In this document: positions 21,000 to 32,740 of the stretch, piece after piece
Layout of the letters: each line of letters starts with the position of its first letter
Position numbering within the stretch: position 1 is the stretch's first letter
Origin: Eublepharis macularius
Taxonomy: Eukaryota; Chordata; Lepidosauria; Squamata; Eublepharidae
Assembly (NCBI RefSeq): GCF_028583425.1
Contig: NC_072801.1
Location: 66,727,766 to 66,791,765, forward strand
Direction of reading: 5' to 3'
Length of the DNA stretch: 64,000 nucleotides
The notes under the pieces: model-generated
What the model was told of the DNA's origin: nothing
What the model saw: only the letters and a program-made list of their open reading frames with translations
Databases searched by the model: none
Position numbers and translations under genes: made by a program

Positions 21000-21500
21000 C
21001 CTTTTGAGTGAAGTGCCATTAATGTCCTTAACAGACAACAAACAGCTTCTTCAAACATGGTCTCCTCTACATCCAGAGATATGACTCTCTAGATATTAAC
21101 TTGGAGTCTATTTATATGGTGCAAAATGAGACATCCTAAGAATTTCTGTATCCATTCTGTCCTTACGGGTGTAGCAATCATGTTGTTGAAGAAATGTTTG
21201 GAATCATGTATAAAATTCTCAGTGAAAACGGACTTAATTTAATTCTGTTGTGTTAAGACAACACCCAGTCCCAGTACTGGCAAATGGGATCTGAAATGAA
21301 ATTGAGGTACGTTGTACCTCCTATGGTTCTCTGATTCTTGTGGTCATAATTGTCTCCAAAGATGTCAAATTTAATATGGTGTTCTCTATCAGTTGTAGAG
21401 GTCACCATGAATCTTATAGGTGAAGGTGACCTCTTAGTAGACTTACCAATAGACTTACCTCCTGTTCTGCATCCCCAAGCCCCCACTGCTGCTCAGTAGG
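21000..21500 (-). other. Unidentified possibly coding relic
   Basis: On the minus strand, 21253-21486 is open (IRFMVTSTTDREHHIKFDIF within it) and is adjacent to the inverted repeat. I do not recognise the family. It may be an old mobile or virus-derived fragment, or chance. Confidence 0.25.
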
Positions 21501-21504
21501 GCAG

Positions 21505-21830
21505 CAGAGGAAAGATGGAGGGGAGTTGGAGTCACTCCAACAATGTGACATCACTTCTGGTGTGAACCTGGAAGTGATGTCATCATGTTGGGGCAAAGCT
21601 CTTGGATTCTATAGAAATGTTATCATAAAACGTAAGGTTTCTGTGAAATCTTAGAATGTTGCCCCAGTACAAATGACATCATTTTGGAGTGTCGTCCCAG
21701 TGCAAATGACATCACTTTAGGGTTCTCACCGGAAGTGATGTTGCAACATCCAAGCAACACCAATTAACATGTCCCCTGCCCTCAAAAGCTCCCATTGGAT
21801 GCCAAAGATAGGCTGGCAACCTTGCCTCTT
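21505..21830. repeat. Repeat of the GATGTCAC/GTGATGTCA family
   Basis: Several copies of AAGTGATGT and ATGACATCA in both senses, ending in GCTGGCAACC. Similar stretches occur at 39.8-40.2, 44.35-44.5 and 47.1-47.3 kb. The family is not identified. Confidence 0.45.
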
Positions 21831-22269
21831 AGCTATGCCAGGTCAAACTACTGAGGGCTGGACTGACATGGCTTGGCACAGTCTGTGAACTAACAAGCTG
21901 AAGGTAGCCCGCCTGTTATGCATTGTGGCCTACTGAGTGCACTTCTGTTTTTACTATCCCAGACAAGAGGCAACATGAGTTAATTTACTGAGGCCTTGTT
22001 GGGCTGCCATTACATGGCTAGTGGGTTGTAGGTTATGACGGTGTAAGCCATAACCAGGACAAGGAGTTAAAGCAATAAGATACTTTTGCTATCCAGAATA
22101 CACTGGCATTTCGTCTCCTCAAAAGCTGTTTCTTCACAGCTTCTTTTCTCAACCTGCAGAATGGAAAACGGAGAAGTTCAGACGAGTCTTCCTTCAGCCA
22201 CAAAACATGGGTGCCAGAGGCTCCCAGACACAAGGGGGAAAATGAGCATTGTGTCCGGCTGACGTATTC

Positions 22270-23000
22270 ACCTTCCCTCCTTCCTTCACGTGGTAGAGAA
22301 CAAGCATGATTTCAAGACAGCAGATTCCACGGCCTGGATCTGGATTATCAAGCACAGTAATTCCGAACAATGCTTTGGAACTAGCTGTCCATTGTGCAGG
22401 GTGGGCCTCCAAGCTGTTCTCTTGATGGTATTTCATTCTTTTATTGGTTGGGTCACTATGGAAATTAAGAGCAAGGATGCTGATAGATGTAAACTCTTCA
22501 CTATTCTTCCCTTGCACAGCACATGCTGGTGCCTAAAGGAGCAGCAGTGTTTCATGGGAATTCAGAACATTTCGCCGTCCCCAACTTAGTCTTTTGGGTC
22601 AAGGCAACCTTGAATGGGTTTATGTCAGCCATTGTTACTGAAGTGCTGCCATTAATACACTCTGGCAGTTCTATATGACAGTTTCCCCAGTGAATTAATG
22701 TCGGATGAATACACAACGGAGTCATCTGCGGTCATGCCAAAACACTGATATATGAAACACCCAGTAACTCCAAGGCCTGTGCAAATTCAAATCGAACAAA
22801 CTAACAAAATTCCAAGTCCCAGACAAAGAAACCTGAATTGTGTGCTCTCCATAAATCAAACTTTTAATGCATATTACTGAGTCTGAATAATTTTTTCTTC
22901 TTCTTCTTGTGATGGGAGGAGCAGGGGTCTAAGCGGGGACACCCTGCACTATCTTCTGAGATTTTATCAGGAATTTCCTAGTCACTTTCAAACTTATCAT
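22270..23000. other. Unassigned; open on both strands in part
   Basis: 22194-22517 is open on the minus strand and 22290-22589 on the plus strand. Neither matches a family I know. The expected lectin exon 5 was not found. Confidence 0.3.
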
Positions 23001-23020
23001 TACAATCATGAATGCTAGAA

Positions 23021-23024
23021 ACGA

Positions 23025-23108
<84 letters not shown>

Positions 23109-23109
23109 A
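23021..23109. repeat. (GAAA)n microsatellite
   Basis: About 22 tandem GAAA units, nearly perfect. The Phe/Leu/Ser-rich open frame opposite is this repeat. Confidence 0.97.
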
Positions 23110-23224
23110 AATGAGGATTTATAGAATGTTGACGTTATTATATTTGCATTTACATAGTCTAATTGCCGAGGGACATACATAACCCTCGGTACGGCATACT
23201 GGAAAAACATCAAAGGGAAATAGC

Positions 23225-23747
<523 letters not shown>

Positions 23748-24207
23748 ACTTCAGATATGCTTTCTTTTGACATAGGTTTTATTCTCAACATTTGCTTTAT
23801 TTACAGATATAAAAGTATAGGTGGAGGATATATAAAACCACTTCTACAGGGCAGGAGATTTTCTGCTCAAAATGCTTTTATTTTACCACTAATGGTGCAG
23901 TGCTAGGCATGTTCAACCAGAAGCAAGTCCTACTGTGTTCACTAGTCCTCACTCTCAAGCCAGCATGTATAAGAAGAGTTTGGTTTTCTTTGGGCAAGGA
24001 TATTTCCGTGGGTGGGAAGAGGGGAAGATCTCTTTCCTTATGTGCATATTATATTCAACAGTTACGGAAAGAGCTGCCTTCCCTTGCCCTTTTCATCTTC
24101 GCAGAGCCCCGCCAAAGACTTATTAAAAGAATATGCTTTGAAAGGTTAAAGGACAAAAGTCCTGGAGATCATTAGGGCTTTGGTAACCAGAACATTTCTC
24201 CATCTGA

Positions 24208-24436
24208 GATAGGGTTGCCAGCCTCCAGGTGGTGGCTGGAGATCTCCCGGAATGACATCTCTAGACTAACCAGATCAAGTCCCCTTGCAGGAAACGGCTG
24301 CTTTGGAGGGTGGACTCTATGGCATTATACCTTGCGGAGGTCCCTCCCCTCCCCTCCCCTCCCCACACCCCATCCCCTCCAGGTTCCACTGGCCAAAATT
24401 TCCTGGAATTTCTCTACCCAGAGCCTCCAAGCCTAA
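24208..24436. repeat. TA-flanked MITE, GGGTTGCC family
   Basis: From TA-GGGTTGCCAGCCTCCAGG to GAGCCTCCAAGCC-TA, with a (CCCCT)n run inside near 24345. Confidence 0.8.
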
Positions 24437-24524
24437 TCTGAGACTCCCTGACTAGTCAGGCCCTCTCCTCACAAACAAGAAATGAGTGAGTCTTTTTGCC
24501 CCCCCTTTTTTTTGCTAGTCCATT

Positions 24525-24725
24525 TTTGACAGCAGCCGTCTCCCACCCCACAGTGCTCTGTTTAATACTGAATACCACATTGTGGACTATTTTTAATCTG
24601 TATTTGTACTGTATTTGATGCATTTTATTGTGTGTTTTGTATGCTTTTATCTTTTATTGTATGTGGATTTGATACTGTTACTCACCCTGAGCCTGCTTGA
24701 GGAGAGGGCAGGTTGAAAGTCAAAT
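24525..24725 (+). repeat. LINE 3' end (CR1/L2-like)
   Basis: TGTTACTCACCCTGAGCCTG then CTTGAGGAGAGGGCAGG is the usual LINE terminal motif of reptiles. Confidence 0.6.
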
Positions 24726-25105
24726 CAGTCCTGATCAAAGAGTTTTATGGATCCAGTGACCAACCAGAGGAAGCCACAAGTCCAGCCCCCTGCCTAATGA
24801 GCCAGTGTACTGGCATGGATGGGTCCGGTTTAAAGAGGAAGAAAAGCAATCTGTAGGGAGGGGCTTGCTTGCCTTGCTGAATTAAAGATGGAGGCTTGTT
24901 GAACAGCCTTCCAGTCCTCCTGGGCTGTCTGGCGAGGACTCCAAGGCAGCAGGCAAGAGGAGGCAGAGGACAGCCTGAATTGGTGGGGGACTGCCCCGTT
25001 TGCTTTAATGCACTAGGCTCTATGGGTACCCCCTGAATTCTTTCGCCGCTTCACACGTTACAGATTTGACCACCCCAAACCAAGCAGCCTCTGCCTCCCA
25101 CTGAG

Positions 25106-25305
25106 AGCCAAGCTACAAGTGACACCTGACACAGGTTGGACACTTGTCAGCTTCCCTTGAGTTTTGAAGGGAAATGTAGGCATCCTGGTCTTGCAGCTGT
25201 AATGGAGAGCCAAGCTGTAAAACCAGGACACCTACATTTCCCATCAAAACTTGAGGTAAGCTGACAAGTGTCCAACCTGTGTAAGGCGTCACTTGTAGCT
25301 TGGCT
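25106..25305. repeat. Palindromic MITE, GAGCCAAGC family, TGA duplications
   Basis: A close sister of 2249-2452, flanked on both sides by TGA. The whole 200 bp folds into a hairpin. Confidence 0.8.
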
Positions 25306-25309
25306 CTGA

Positions 25310-25685
25310 GATGAAAAGGAGTCTACTAATGGCAAAAACGACTGGCTGGAATGGCCGGGAAAGGTCAGAATGGCCCTGGCACGTCCTGCCCTTTCATTCT
25401 GATTCTCCAGTTTTCAATAGAAAAGACTGGAGGAACAATCTGGACTTCAGTTCCGTGTCTTGGGTAAGGACAATGTACTAATGAAGGCATCAGGTTTCTC
25501 ATTGTTCTGGCCCTCAATCATCGTTGCGGATACACAATGCCTCCTACACCTGTGGTTTCTCAGCGTGGCGAACATGGGCCATTGTTTTTTCCTCTGGATG
25601 AAAAGCAGAAGGGAGCTGCCTTCCGGACCGGCCTAACTGACTTTTACACATGAAAACTGAAATCCTGCCCTCAAGTCATAGTCGA
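25310..25685. other. Intergenic, nothing recognised
   Basis: No supported exon or repeat. Confidence 0.4.
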
Positions 25686-25689
25686 CAAC

Positions 25690-25890
25690 CTGCATAACTT
25701 ATTTCATTGGTGCCCTGCCTTTCTCCCAAACAGGGAGGGGCCCAAAACAGCTTACATCATTCTTCTCACCTCCATTTTACCCTCATAATGACCCTGAAAG
25801 GTAGGCTAGGCAAAGTGTCTGTGACTGGCCCAAGGTCACCCAGCAAGTTTCCATGGCAGAGCAGGGATTCAAACTCAGGTCCTAGACCAA
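25690..25890 (-). repeat. Sauria-type SINE (minus)
   Basis: GCCTTTCTCCCAAACAGG, CATTTTACCCTCATAATGAC and GGTCACCCAGCAAG in the minus-strand SINE order. Confidence 0.75.
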
Positions 25891-26115
25891 CAATACTTAA
25901 GTGGTTGGACTGCCAATCAGCACTTTGCTGGTTCAAATCGCACTGCTACCATGAGCTCAGCAGCTTCTCCTCTCAGCACCAGCTGCCCAGCTGCATTGTG
26001 GGATAACAACAACACTGACTTCCTTCAGCACTCTGAGTGGGGCACTAATCTGTCTAAAAGAGTGGTATATAAATGCAGTTGTTGTCATTACTACTACTAC
26101 TACTACTACTACTAC
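25891..26115 (+). repeat. tRNA-derived SINE (second subfamily)
   Basis: AAGTGGTTGGACTGCCAATC, GCTGGTTCAAATC (B-box-like), then GGCACTAATCTGTCTAAAAG and GTGGTATATAAATGCAGTTG, ending in (TAC)n. A sister copy is at 35905-36150. Confidence 0.8.
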
Positions 26116-26119
26116 TTCC

Positions 26120-26740
26120 ACTTGGGGGAAGGCAAAGGACTGCAGGATCCAAAGCCCTGCCCCTTGACCAGTGCTGAAACCTTATTCAGCCGCAACCTCC
26201 AAGCTTCTTCTTTCACAAGTTTATTGTCCATATACTTCCAAACCTTTTTGCAAAGGAGTAATGGACAGAAACTTGCTTTTAAAAAACAAAGGCTGAATAC
26301 ATAATACCAATCCAGTCCAAGAAATGGACTTGCAGGAGAAATCAAGAAATCTGTACTAGACTAGTGTAGTGGTTAAAGTTAGATTAGACCCAAGGAGACC
26401 CACGTTTGAATCCACTCTGCCATGAAAATTCATTGGATGGCTAGGAGCCAGTCTCTCTCTCTCAGCTTAGCCTCCGTCACAGGACTGTTCTAAGGATAAA
26501 GATGGAGCTTATATACGGCCGTGAAACTGGTTGGAGGAAAGGCAATCTAAAAAGGTAATGAATCTAGCATATACCAGTGGAGGAAGTAACATGAGCTACA
26601 CACCAGTTTATGCTCATAAAGATTTTATTAATATTAATCTGTGCTACCGCCACTGAAGCCGACATGGAGGAAATGGATGAATGGACCAGGTTTTGATTCA
26701 GAAAGCAGATCCACTCTGTATGCTTATGTAAGTTCTATAC
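26120..26740. other. Intergenic with a SINE remnant
   Basis: About 26360-26560 is a diverged plus-strand SINE (TAGTGTAGTGGTTAAAG at its head). TTTATT at 26624-26629 could be the polyadenylation signal of lectin-D on the minus strand. Confidence 0.45.
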
Positions 26741-26744
26741 CACT

Positions 26745-26890
26745 TTGACAGTCGTGGCTTCCTCCCAAGGAACCCTGGGAACTGTAGTTTTGTAAATGTG
26801 ATGAATCTTCTCTGTTAGAGATCCCTATCCTCCTCCTTACAGAACTACATTTCCCAGGGTTCTCTGGAGAGAAAAAATGAATATCAAACC
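26745..26890. repeat. MITE with ACTACAnTTCCCAG-type arms
   Basis: GAACCCTGGGAACTGTAGTT and AACTACATTTCCCAGGGTTC form inverted arms. The arms resemble the ZNF143/SBF binding motif (ACTACAATTCCC). Lone matches occur at about 1187 and 62353. Confidence 0.6.
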
Positions 26891-27033
26891 ATTTCAAGTG
26901 TATAGTGTAGCTGTATGCTGAGAGGCTCTTTGGGTAGGGGATTCTGTCATTTGCGTGGTGCATTTGAGAGAACCAGTCCTTTAGAAGGAGAACATACAAG
27001 AGGTACTGCCGCACACTTGAGACTATGCCATCT

Positions 27034-30000
27034 CTACAGTTCATGCTTGCAGATGTAGGCATTCAGTTTCTGGCACTTGGTATTCCTCCATTTTGTAAAG
27101 TCTATGAAACAAAAGCAAAAGTCACACATTATAGTATAAAATGATAGTCAGCAGAGCAGAGATTCAACCAAAAATGAAGGAAGGAGGTTCTTCCTGCACA
27201 ACATATAGCTGTACCCCTTGGTTTAGGGTTGCCAACTCCAGATTGGGAATTTCCTGGATATTTAGGGAATGGAGCCTGGGGAGACCAGGGTTTGGGAAGG
27301 GAGAGATCTTGGCAAGATATAATTCCATAGAACCCACTCTTTAAAGCAGCCATTTTCTCTGTCGTCTGGAGATCAGTTGTAATTCTGGGAGATCGCTAGG
27401 CACCACTTAGGTAGTCCCATTCCCCTGGTGAAAGCAAGGTTCTTTGCTCCCATTGCCCACTGCCTCTCAAAGAGGCAGCATGAGAAAAATAAAAGAATCC
27501 AGTAGTGTCACATATGGCATCTCATCAGGTAGCTCTAGGAATCATCAGAAACTCTATGGTAAAGCCGTAGAGTTCCTGGTGATTCCTAGAGCGGCCTATG
27601 TAACTCCCCCCCTTTTACTGCCGGTGATATGATGTTGCAGGGCCCCCTCCATATCCCCACCCACACTGCCTGCCAACCCTAGCTCCACCTAGAGGTAGAC
27701 AACCCTACCCACGGTTCCTGAAATGACAAGAGGTATCAAAGGGAAGCAAGTGTTCCTATCTAATATTTCTGCTACCAATTGGCTTCCACTTTTCATCATC
27801 AATACAAAGTAAAACTTAAGATGTTCCCTCACTAATGTTTGATCAGATTTGCCTCAAGTCTGCACCTGCTTCCATCCCAGCCACTTCCCCCAGTTTTTCA
27901 GAGAGCCAGTGGCCTTGACATCCCTCAGCATGCAGGAGAAGGTTCTTAGGAGAAACTGCATCCACCACCCACGTGTCCAGAGAACGGCTAACTCAGCCAT
28001 CCAAGGGGGGAAATCCTCCAGGACTGTCAGGGGAAAAAATGGATCTCTACAGTTAGAGGAAATGAATTGATTAGGAAGGCCTCCTTCCCAGAACTCTCAC
28101 CTGCACGTTCACTGAGGCCTCTTTCTTCTGTTTGCTGAACGACACCGTTCTGATCCTGAACAACAGATGACCCACTCCCAGAACGCAGAAGTTCAACACA
28201 ATACTTAGGATTCTTCTGTATCTTGGGCGGCACCACCAACCATGATTTGTAGTTGAAGACGGATCCATCAGCCCACCTCCATCTTCCTTTCTGCATGGTG
28301 CAGGGAGAGGAAACAACAGCAACGAAAAGACAGATTTTGAGCAGACGTGACAGAGATGCTCTCTGAAGACCCTGGAAACTCTTGCCTCAGTTCATGACCC
28401 TGGTTACGATTTATGTCAGGTCTAAGAAGGATTGCCAAACTTCATGTGGAGCCTGGAGAGCTCCTCGAATGACATCAGTTCCCCTGGAGAAAACAACTGC
28501 TTTAGAGGAAGGACAGTATGGCACTGTACCCCATTCAGGCCCCTCTCATCTCCTAACCCTGTCCTTCCCAGGGTCCACCCCCAAATATCCAGGAATTTCC
28601 CAACCCAGAGTTGGCAACCCTAGGCCTAAGCAATATGCATTCTATCAAACCAAATGCAGCCCAAATATCAGGCATGTAATGGCGGCCCAAGAGGCCTTCA
28701 ATAAACCACTTGTTTTTGCTGGGCCAGGGAAAACAAAAGGGCTGTTGAGAAATGCACAGTGAGTGGGCCACCTTCACTTGTAAGATTCATAGCAACATCT
28801 AAGATTAATGGGAAACACTGTCTTAAACCTGGTCAGGGTTCCATGCCTACCAGGAAAGTAATGGAGCACTGATGAATGCTTACCCTCATTGAAACACAAG
28901 TTAAGCCCTGCCTCCGTTAGATATTTCCTCAGTTCTACCAAACATTTTTTCTATCATGACAGCCACCTTGATGAAGTGGCTAGAGTGCCAGAGGCTAGGA
29001 TATGGAAGACCCAGGCATGAAGCTCTGTTCTGCCTTGAAAGCTCTCTGGATGACCTTGGGCCAATCGCATTCCCTAGGGTTGCCAGTTTCAGGCTGGGAA
29101 ATTCCTGGAGATTTTGTGGGTGGAGCCTGAGGAGGGTGGGGTTTGGGAAACGGAGGGACTTCGGCTGAGCATAATGCCATACCGTCCACCTTTCAAGGCA
29201 GCCATTGTCTCCAGGAAAACTGATTTCTGTCACCTGGAAATTAGTTGAATTTCCAGGAGATCTCCAGTCACCACCGGGAGAATGGGAACCCTATCTCTCA
29301 TCCTAACCTACCTCACAAGGTTGTTGTTGTGAAGATGAAATGTAGGAGAGGAGGATAACAATGTAAGCTGCCCTTGGTGAGGGCGAAGTGGGGTATAAAT
29401 ATCTAAGTGAATGAGAATTACAAATCTGAGGTGGAAATTAATGTCAATATTCTCAGGATCCCTAATTCTGCACCATATAATAGATTCCATGTTGGTGACT
29501 CTCCATACAGCAGTTAGTCTTTTTAAATAACAACAACAACAACAACTGATTTATGCCCACTCAGAGCGGTTTACAAAGTATGCCATTATTATCCCCACAA
29601 CAAAACACCCTGTGAGGTGGGTGGGGCTGAGAGAGCTGTGACTGACCCAAGGTCACCCAGCTAGCTTCAAGTGGAGGAGCTGGGAATCAAACCTGGTTCT
29701 CCAGATTAGAGTTCCATGTTCTTAACCACTACACCAAACTGGCATCCATGTTGATCTGCAGTCAAAGAGAAAGACCAGCATCCAATAGCTCCTTAAAGAC
29801 AAACTGGTGGTCTTTACGGTGCTACTGGACCCTGATCTTGCTCTTCAGTTAGTCTTTGTGTCTGTTTTCCTCATGAGGACATTGACTAGGCATGCAGTGG
29901 ATTCTGCGTACTTACATGAGTAATATCGCGAAGACCAATCCAGACGTCACTAGCTTCATTCTGGAAAGCCGCAATATGATTGGCCACTACAAGGGACTCG

Positions 30001-32467
30001 GCTGTGGTAAGGATGGAAGCAAGGTGAGCCCCGCGAGCGTAGGACTGGCAATCGATCTGTGTGAAGCCAAGAACAACAATTTGGGTTTCGTTTCCACAGT
30101 TCACCTCTCTTAAAGCCGAATGGTTTAGAGTGAGTCGCAAGAATGGCTAAGATATTATCCTGTGAGCCCAGGAGTTGAAATCTTGCCTGTGCCATGAATT
30201 GATGAAAATGGCCTCCAGTAAGCTACTATCTCTTGGTCATATGCAATACAGACTTTAGTGTGCTGAAATGCTTTTACAGGGTTGTGGTAAAAATCATTCA
30301 TAAAATGGATGCATTTTTGAACCCTCAAAAGCAGTATATAAATGCTAAGTGATCACTTCAGCACTTAAGGGACAGGGGGTGCGCAAAACATCAGTAGGAT
30401 CCACGTACTTTATCCTCTGGGCCAAAAGATCAGCTGGAGAGAGGAAGAAGTTTCTGGTCTGGTTTCTCAGCACTTCAGCGCCACCACTTGAGATGGCCAG
30501 AGGTGGTATTGCTTCTAGCTCAACAGGTGGCAGACAGGGCAATAAAGTTCCCTCATATCCTGTGAAAATTCTGGTTCTTGGGAACTTGACAGGAGGAGCT
30601 CTCAAACTACACCCGGCTCTATATCGGCCACCAGTCCTGATAGGAAACTCGGTGGGGAGCCTAGATTTCCTTCTTTTGGACTTCCAGTAGGTGACAGATA
30701 TACCTAACACCACCCTGTGTTAATGACTACCAGCCTCACCTCAGCCTTTTCCCATGACACCTTTGTCTCAAAATATCCATAGCAGTTGCCTTGGTATTCC
30801 AGCCAATCCCTGGCACAGTTGTCAGCCTTCACTGTTCAGGAAGAAGAGAAAAAGAAAGAGGGAGAAAGAGTAATGTGATCCAAAGCAGCGAGAGGCCGGG
30901 TTAGCTGGCATCAGACAGGATAAACCAAGAACTTTAAAGATATTTTCAAGGCCTTTTCCCTCTCTGCACAACCTGCTCTATACCCGATAAACTCATTTAG
31001 AACACAGAACTCAAATATGGTATTAGAACTTTGCATTTTTTAAAAAAAGAACTTATGTTTTATTTCAATGCATATTAGAAGTCAAAAGACACTGTACATA
31101 AAGCTGAAATGCAGGAAATTGTTGTTCTGTGTATAAAACTCCCTCTTTCAAGGTCACTTTTAGATAGCTAACAATGCAATCTTAAACAATGTTACATCCT
31201 TCTAAGCCCATTGACTTCAATGGATTTAGGATTGTTTTCTAAGGTTGATGTCCTGCGAAAAATGTTAACGCAATGAAGCACTAATTGGGCACAACTGATA
31301 CATAATATTCAGATCTCCAGTTTTGCTTAAGATCTTTAATCCAATAGTATCCCTAATCAGGAATGCTATAAGAATTCACACTAGGAAATATATATATAAC
31401 CACCAAACGCCTGTTCCGCCAGGCATTCAGTGGTTGAAGGGGGCGGTGCCATATCGGCCTCCCACCTTTGGGGTGGGGAAGGTTCTCCCCACCATTGCAC
31501 CTGGTTAATTTATTTCATTATTGTTTATTGTATGTTGATTTTAGAATTGTTGTTTTCTTGTTTTTATTGATTTTAACTTGTTCACCGCCAGAGCCCCTGA
31601 GGATGGGCGGTTTATAAATTGAAATATAAATAAATAAATATAAATATATGATCCCCTGAATTTGTTTCAGATGTAGTATGGATGCTCATCTGTAAGACCA
31701 GAGAAAGAGATCATTTCTGGAAAATCCGTATTTATTGTCCTTTTAAAACCATATTTTGCAAGTGAGAACATATTAGTTTATCTCAAAGGTTTATGAATCA
31801 CAGATAACATTATTAGACAATTTGCCATTGAAATTGGAAGGCAGCTAAGATTAATACAGGCTAGAACTTGTTTGTCTGAAGTTGGTTGTACAGAAAGTCT
31901 GAAGCACTAGTATGGGGCTTGGATTGGGGGGCTACTCTGGAACGACAATGCTTTGGGCCTAGGCTGGGATCGCGGTGTGCTTGCTTCTGCACCCCTGGAA
32001 TGCTCAGTATGTATACTTGCAAAGATTAATAAGAGACACCATAAGATTCCAATGGCTTCCCTCGGTAAAACTTCCTGAAAAGTATCACCTCTTGGGTGAA
32101 AAGAAGCACAAAGCAGTATAACTTTCCCAACAACCAACCAAGTTCCATAGTGTTCAGTTCTTTAATATTCAGACCTATGGAGAATCATATATGTTTTACC
32201 TCTGATGAAGTCTCCCATCACACTAGAAATGCATCACACCTGCTAAGTCAGTAGGTCTATCAAGGGGGAAGGAGGAATGGGCAGAGACCCATGGAACATT
32301 CTGGATTGTATGAGGGACTCAGAGGGACTCTTTGCCTTGGGTGAGGGCATGTTAGTTCTTGGCAGCTCAGTCAGCACTGAGAAATTCTTGAAAAACTCAC
32401 CTCCCAAGAAGATGTATGAAACCAGAAAACTGAAGAAGAAGGCACTTAAATAAGTGGTGGATGCCAT
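27034..32467 (-). CDS. Lectin-D: secreted C-type lectin-like protein with enlarged exon 4 and no QPD/WND
   Basis: Five coding exons on the minus strand: 32467-32401 (67 nt), 30831-30740 (92), 30056-29916 (141), 28290-28101 (190) and 27101-27034 (68). All have GT/AG borders and one open frame of 185 residues. Residues 1-22 are a signal peptide (MASTTYLSAFFF). The CTLD has Cys 28, 39, 56, 131, 173 and 181, the framework of long-form domains, and the VWIGL core at 91-95. The sugar/calcium loop reads LVVPPKIQKNPKYC where lectin-B has QPD, and WRN replaces WND, so calcium-dependent galactose binding is unlikely. Exon 4 is 75 nt (25 residues, serine/glutamine-rich) longer than in B and C, between the fourth and fifth cysteines, and ends at a different donor. 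Intron 4 contains further repeats. A non-coding first exon and TATA box lie at 33441-33496. The family resembles reptile secreted and venom-type CTLDs in gene layout. Confidence 0.87.
27225..27410. repeat. TA-flanked MITE, GGGTTGCC family (lectin-D intron 4)
   Basis: Starts TA-GGGTTGCCAACTCC and contains the AGCAGCCATTTTCTCT centre and GATCAGTTGTAATTCTGGGA. The right end is frayed. Confidence 0.75.
27531..27593. repeat. Short hairpin
   Basis: GCTCTAGGAATCATCAGAAA and its near complement TTCCTGGTGATTCCTAGAGC, around GTAAAGCC. Confidence 0.65.
28430..28622. repeat. TA-flanked MITE, GGGTTGCC family (lectin-D intron 3)
   Basis: From GGATTGCCAAACTTCATG to GAGTTGGCAACCC followed by TA. Confidence 0.75.
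28965..29413 (+). repeat. Sauria-type SINE split by a TA-flanked MITE
   Basis: The SINE head and body (28965-29073; GGCTAGAGTGCCAGAGGC ... CTTGGGCCAATCGCATTC) resume at 29295 (CTCATCCTAACCTACCTCAC). The interrupting MITE runs from GGGTTGCCAG at about 29077 to GGGAACCC at about 29291, with TA at each junction. Confidence 0.8.
29522..29745 (-). repeat. Sauria-type SINE (minus, full length, (AAC)n tail)
   Basis: On the minus strand GCCAGTTTGGTGTAGTGGTT through CCCACTCTGAGTGGGC-like sequence to a GTT repeat; on plus the tail is (AAC)n at 29527-29545. Confidence 0.9.
30057..30739. other. Lectin-D intron 2
   Basis: Sequence between exons 3 and 2. The block 30350-30700 is open on both strands and has a compositional break from its surroundings; it may be an unidentified repeat. 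No domain is recognised. Confidence 0.4.
31405..31650 (+). repeat. LINE 3' end (CR1/L2-like) in lectin-D intron 1
   Basis: CCGCCAGGCATTCAGTGG, then TTCACCGCCAGAGCCCCTGA and GGGCGGTTTATAAATTGAAA with an (AAAT)n tail. Confidence 0.75.
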
Positions 32468-32529
32468 TTTCTTGGTTCGCCTGAAAATACACAAGGGGAG
32501 ATCATCTCAGGGATACATCACAACTGAGT

Positions 32530-32740
32530 CCATCTTCCAAAACAGCCATTTCCCCCAGGGGATCAGACCTCTCTAGTCTGAAGATCAGTTATTATTCCAA
32601 GACATCTCCAGGCTCCACCTGGAGTCTGGCAACCCTAATTGCAGCCTCTACCATTAGTCTGGTTACCAACCTCAGGTGGAGCCTGGAGTTCTCTCAGAAT
32701 TACACCTGATCTCCAGACTAAAGAAATACCTACCGAGCAG
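32530..32740. repeat. GGGTTGCC-family MITE fragments
   Basis: 32530-32637 ends in GTCTGGCAACCC-TA, and 32660-32720 carries GGTTACCAACCTCAGGTGG; they are two partial copies back to back. Confidence 0.6.

Larger units (their letters stand above)
17213..22268 (+). pseudogene. Lectin-A: C-type lectin gene, exons 1-3 clean, exon 4 decayed
   Basis: Exon 1 (coding 17213-17279, 67 nt) encodes a signal peptide starting MGSLAYLNVF, 13 nt after an acceptor at 17198-17199. Exon 2 (18233-18324, 92 nt) has the CTLD start with Cys, W(L)QYQGNCYGYFE and TWEEAE. Exon 3 (20050-20193) has DECKSYG, ADLASI and SDVWIRF, the WIGL-type motif with Gly replaced. Exon 2 has two possible acceptors (18228-18229 or 18231-18232); the second matches the length in lectins B and D. 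A recognisable but broken exon 4 lies at 22160-22268 (S-F-S-H-K-T-W, NEHCVRL). No exon 5 was found on this strand. Its promoter module is also decayed. Repeats have entered the introns: a hAT MITE at 18355-18614 and a large inverted repeat at 20.2-21.0 kb. It is probably a pseudogene; a short secreted fragment from exons 1-3 cannot be excluded. Confidence 0.75.

Noticed and set aside
30345-30713. Frames of 113 and 122 codons on opposite strands in lectin-D intron 2
   Set aside because: Both strands are open over the same stretch, with no domain or splice context; it is probably an unidentified repeat.
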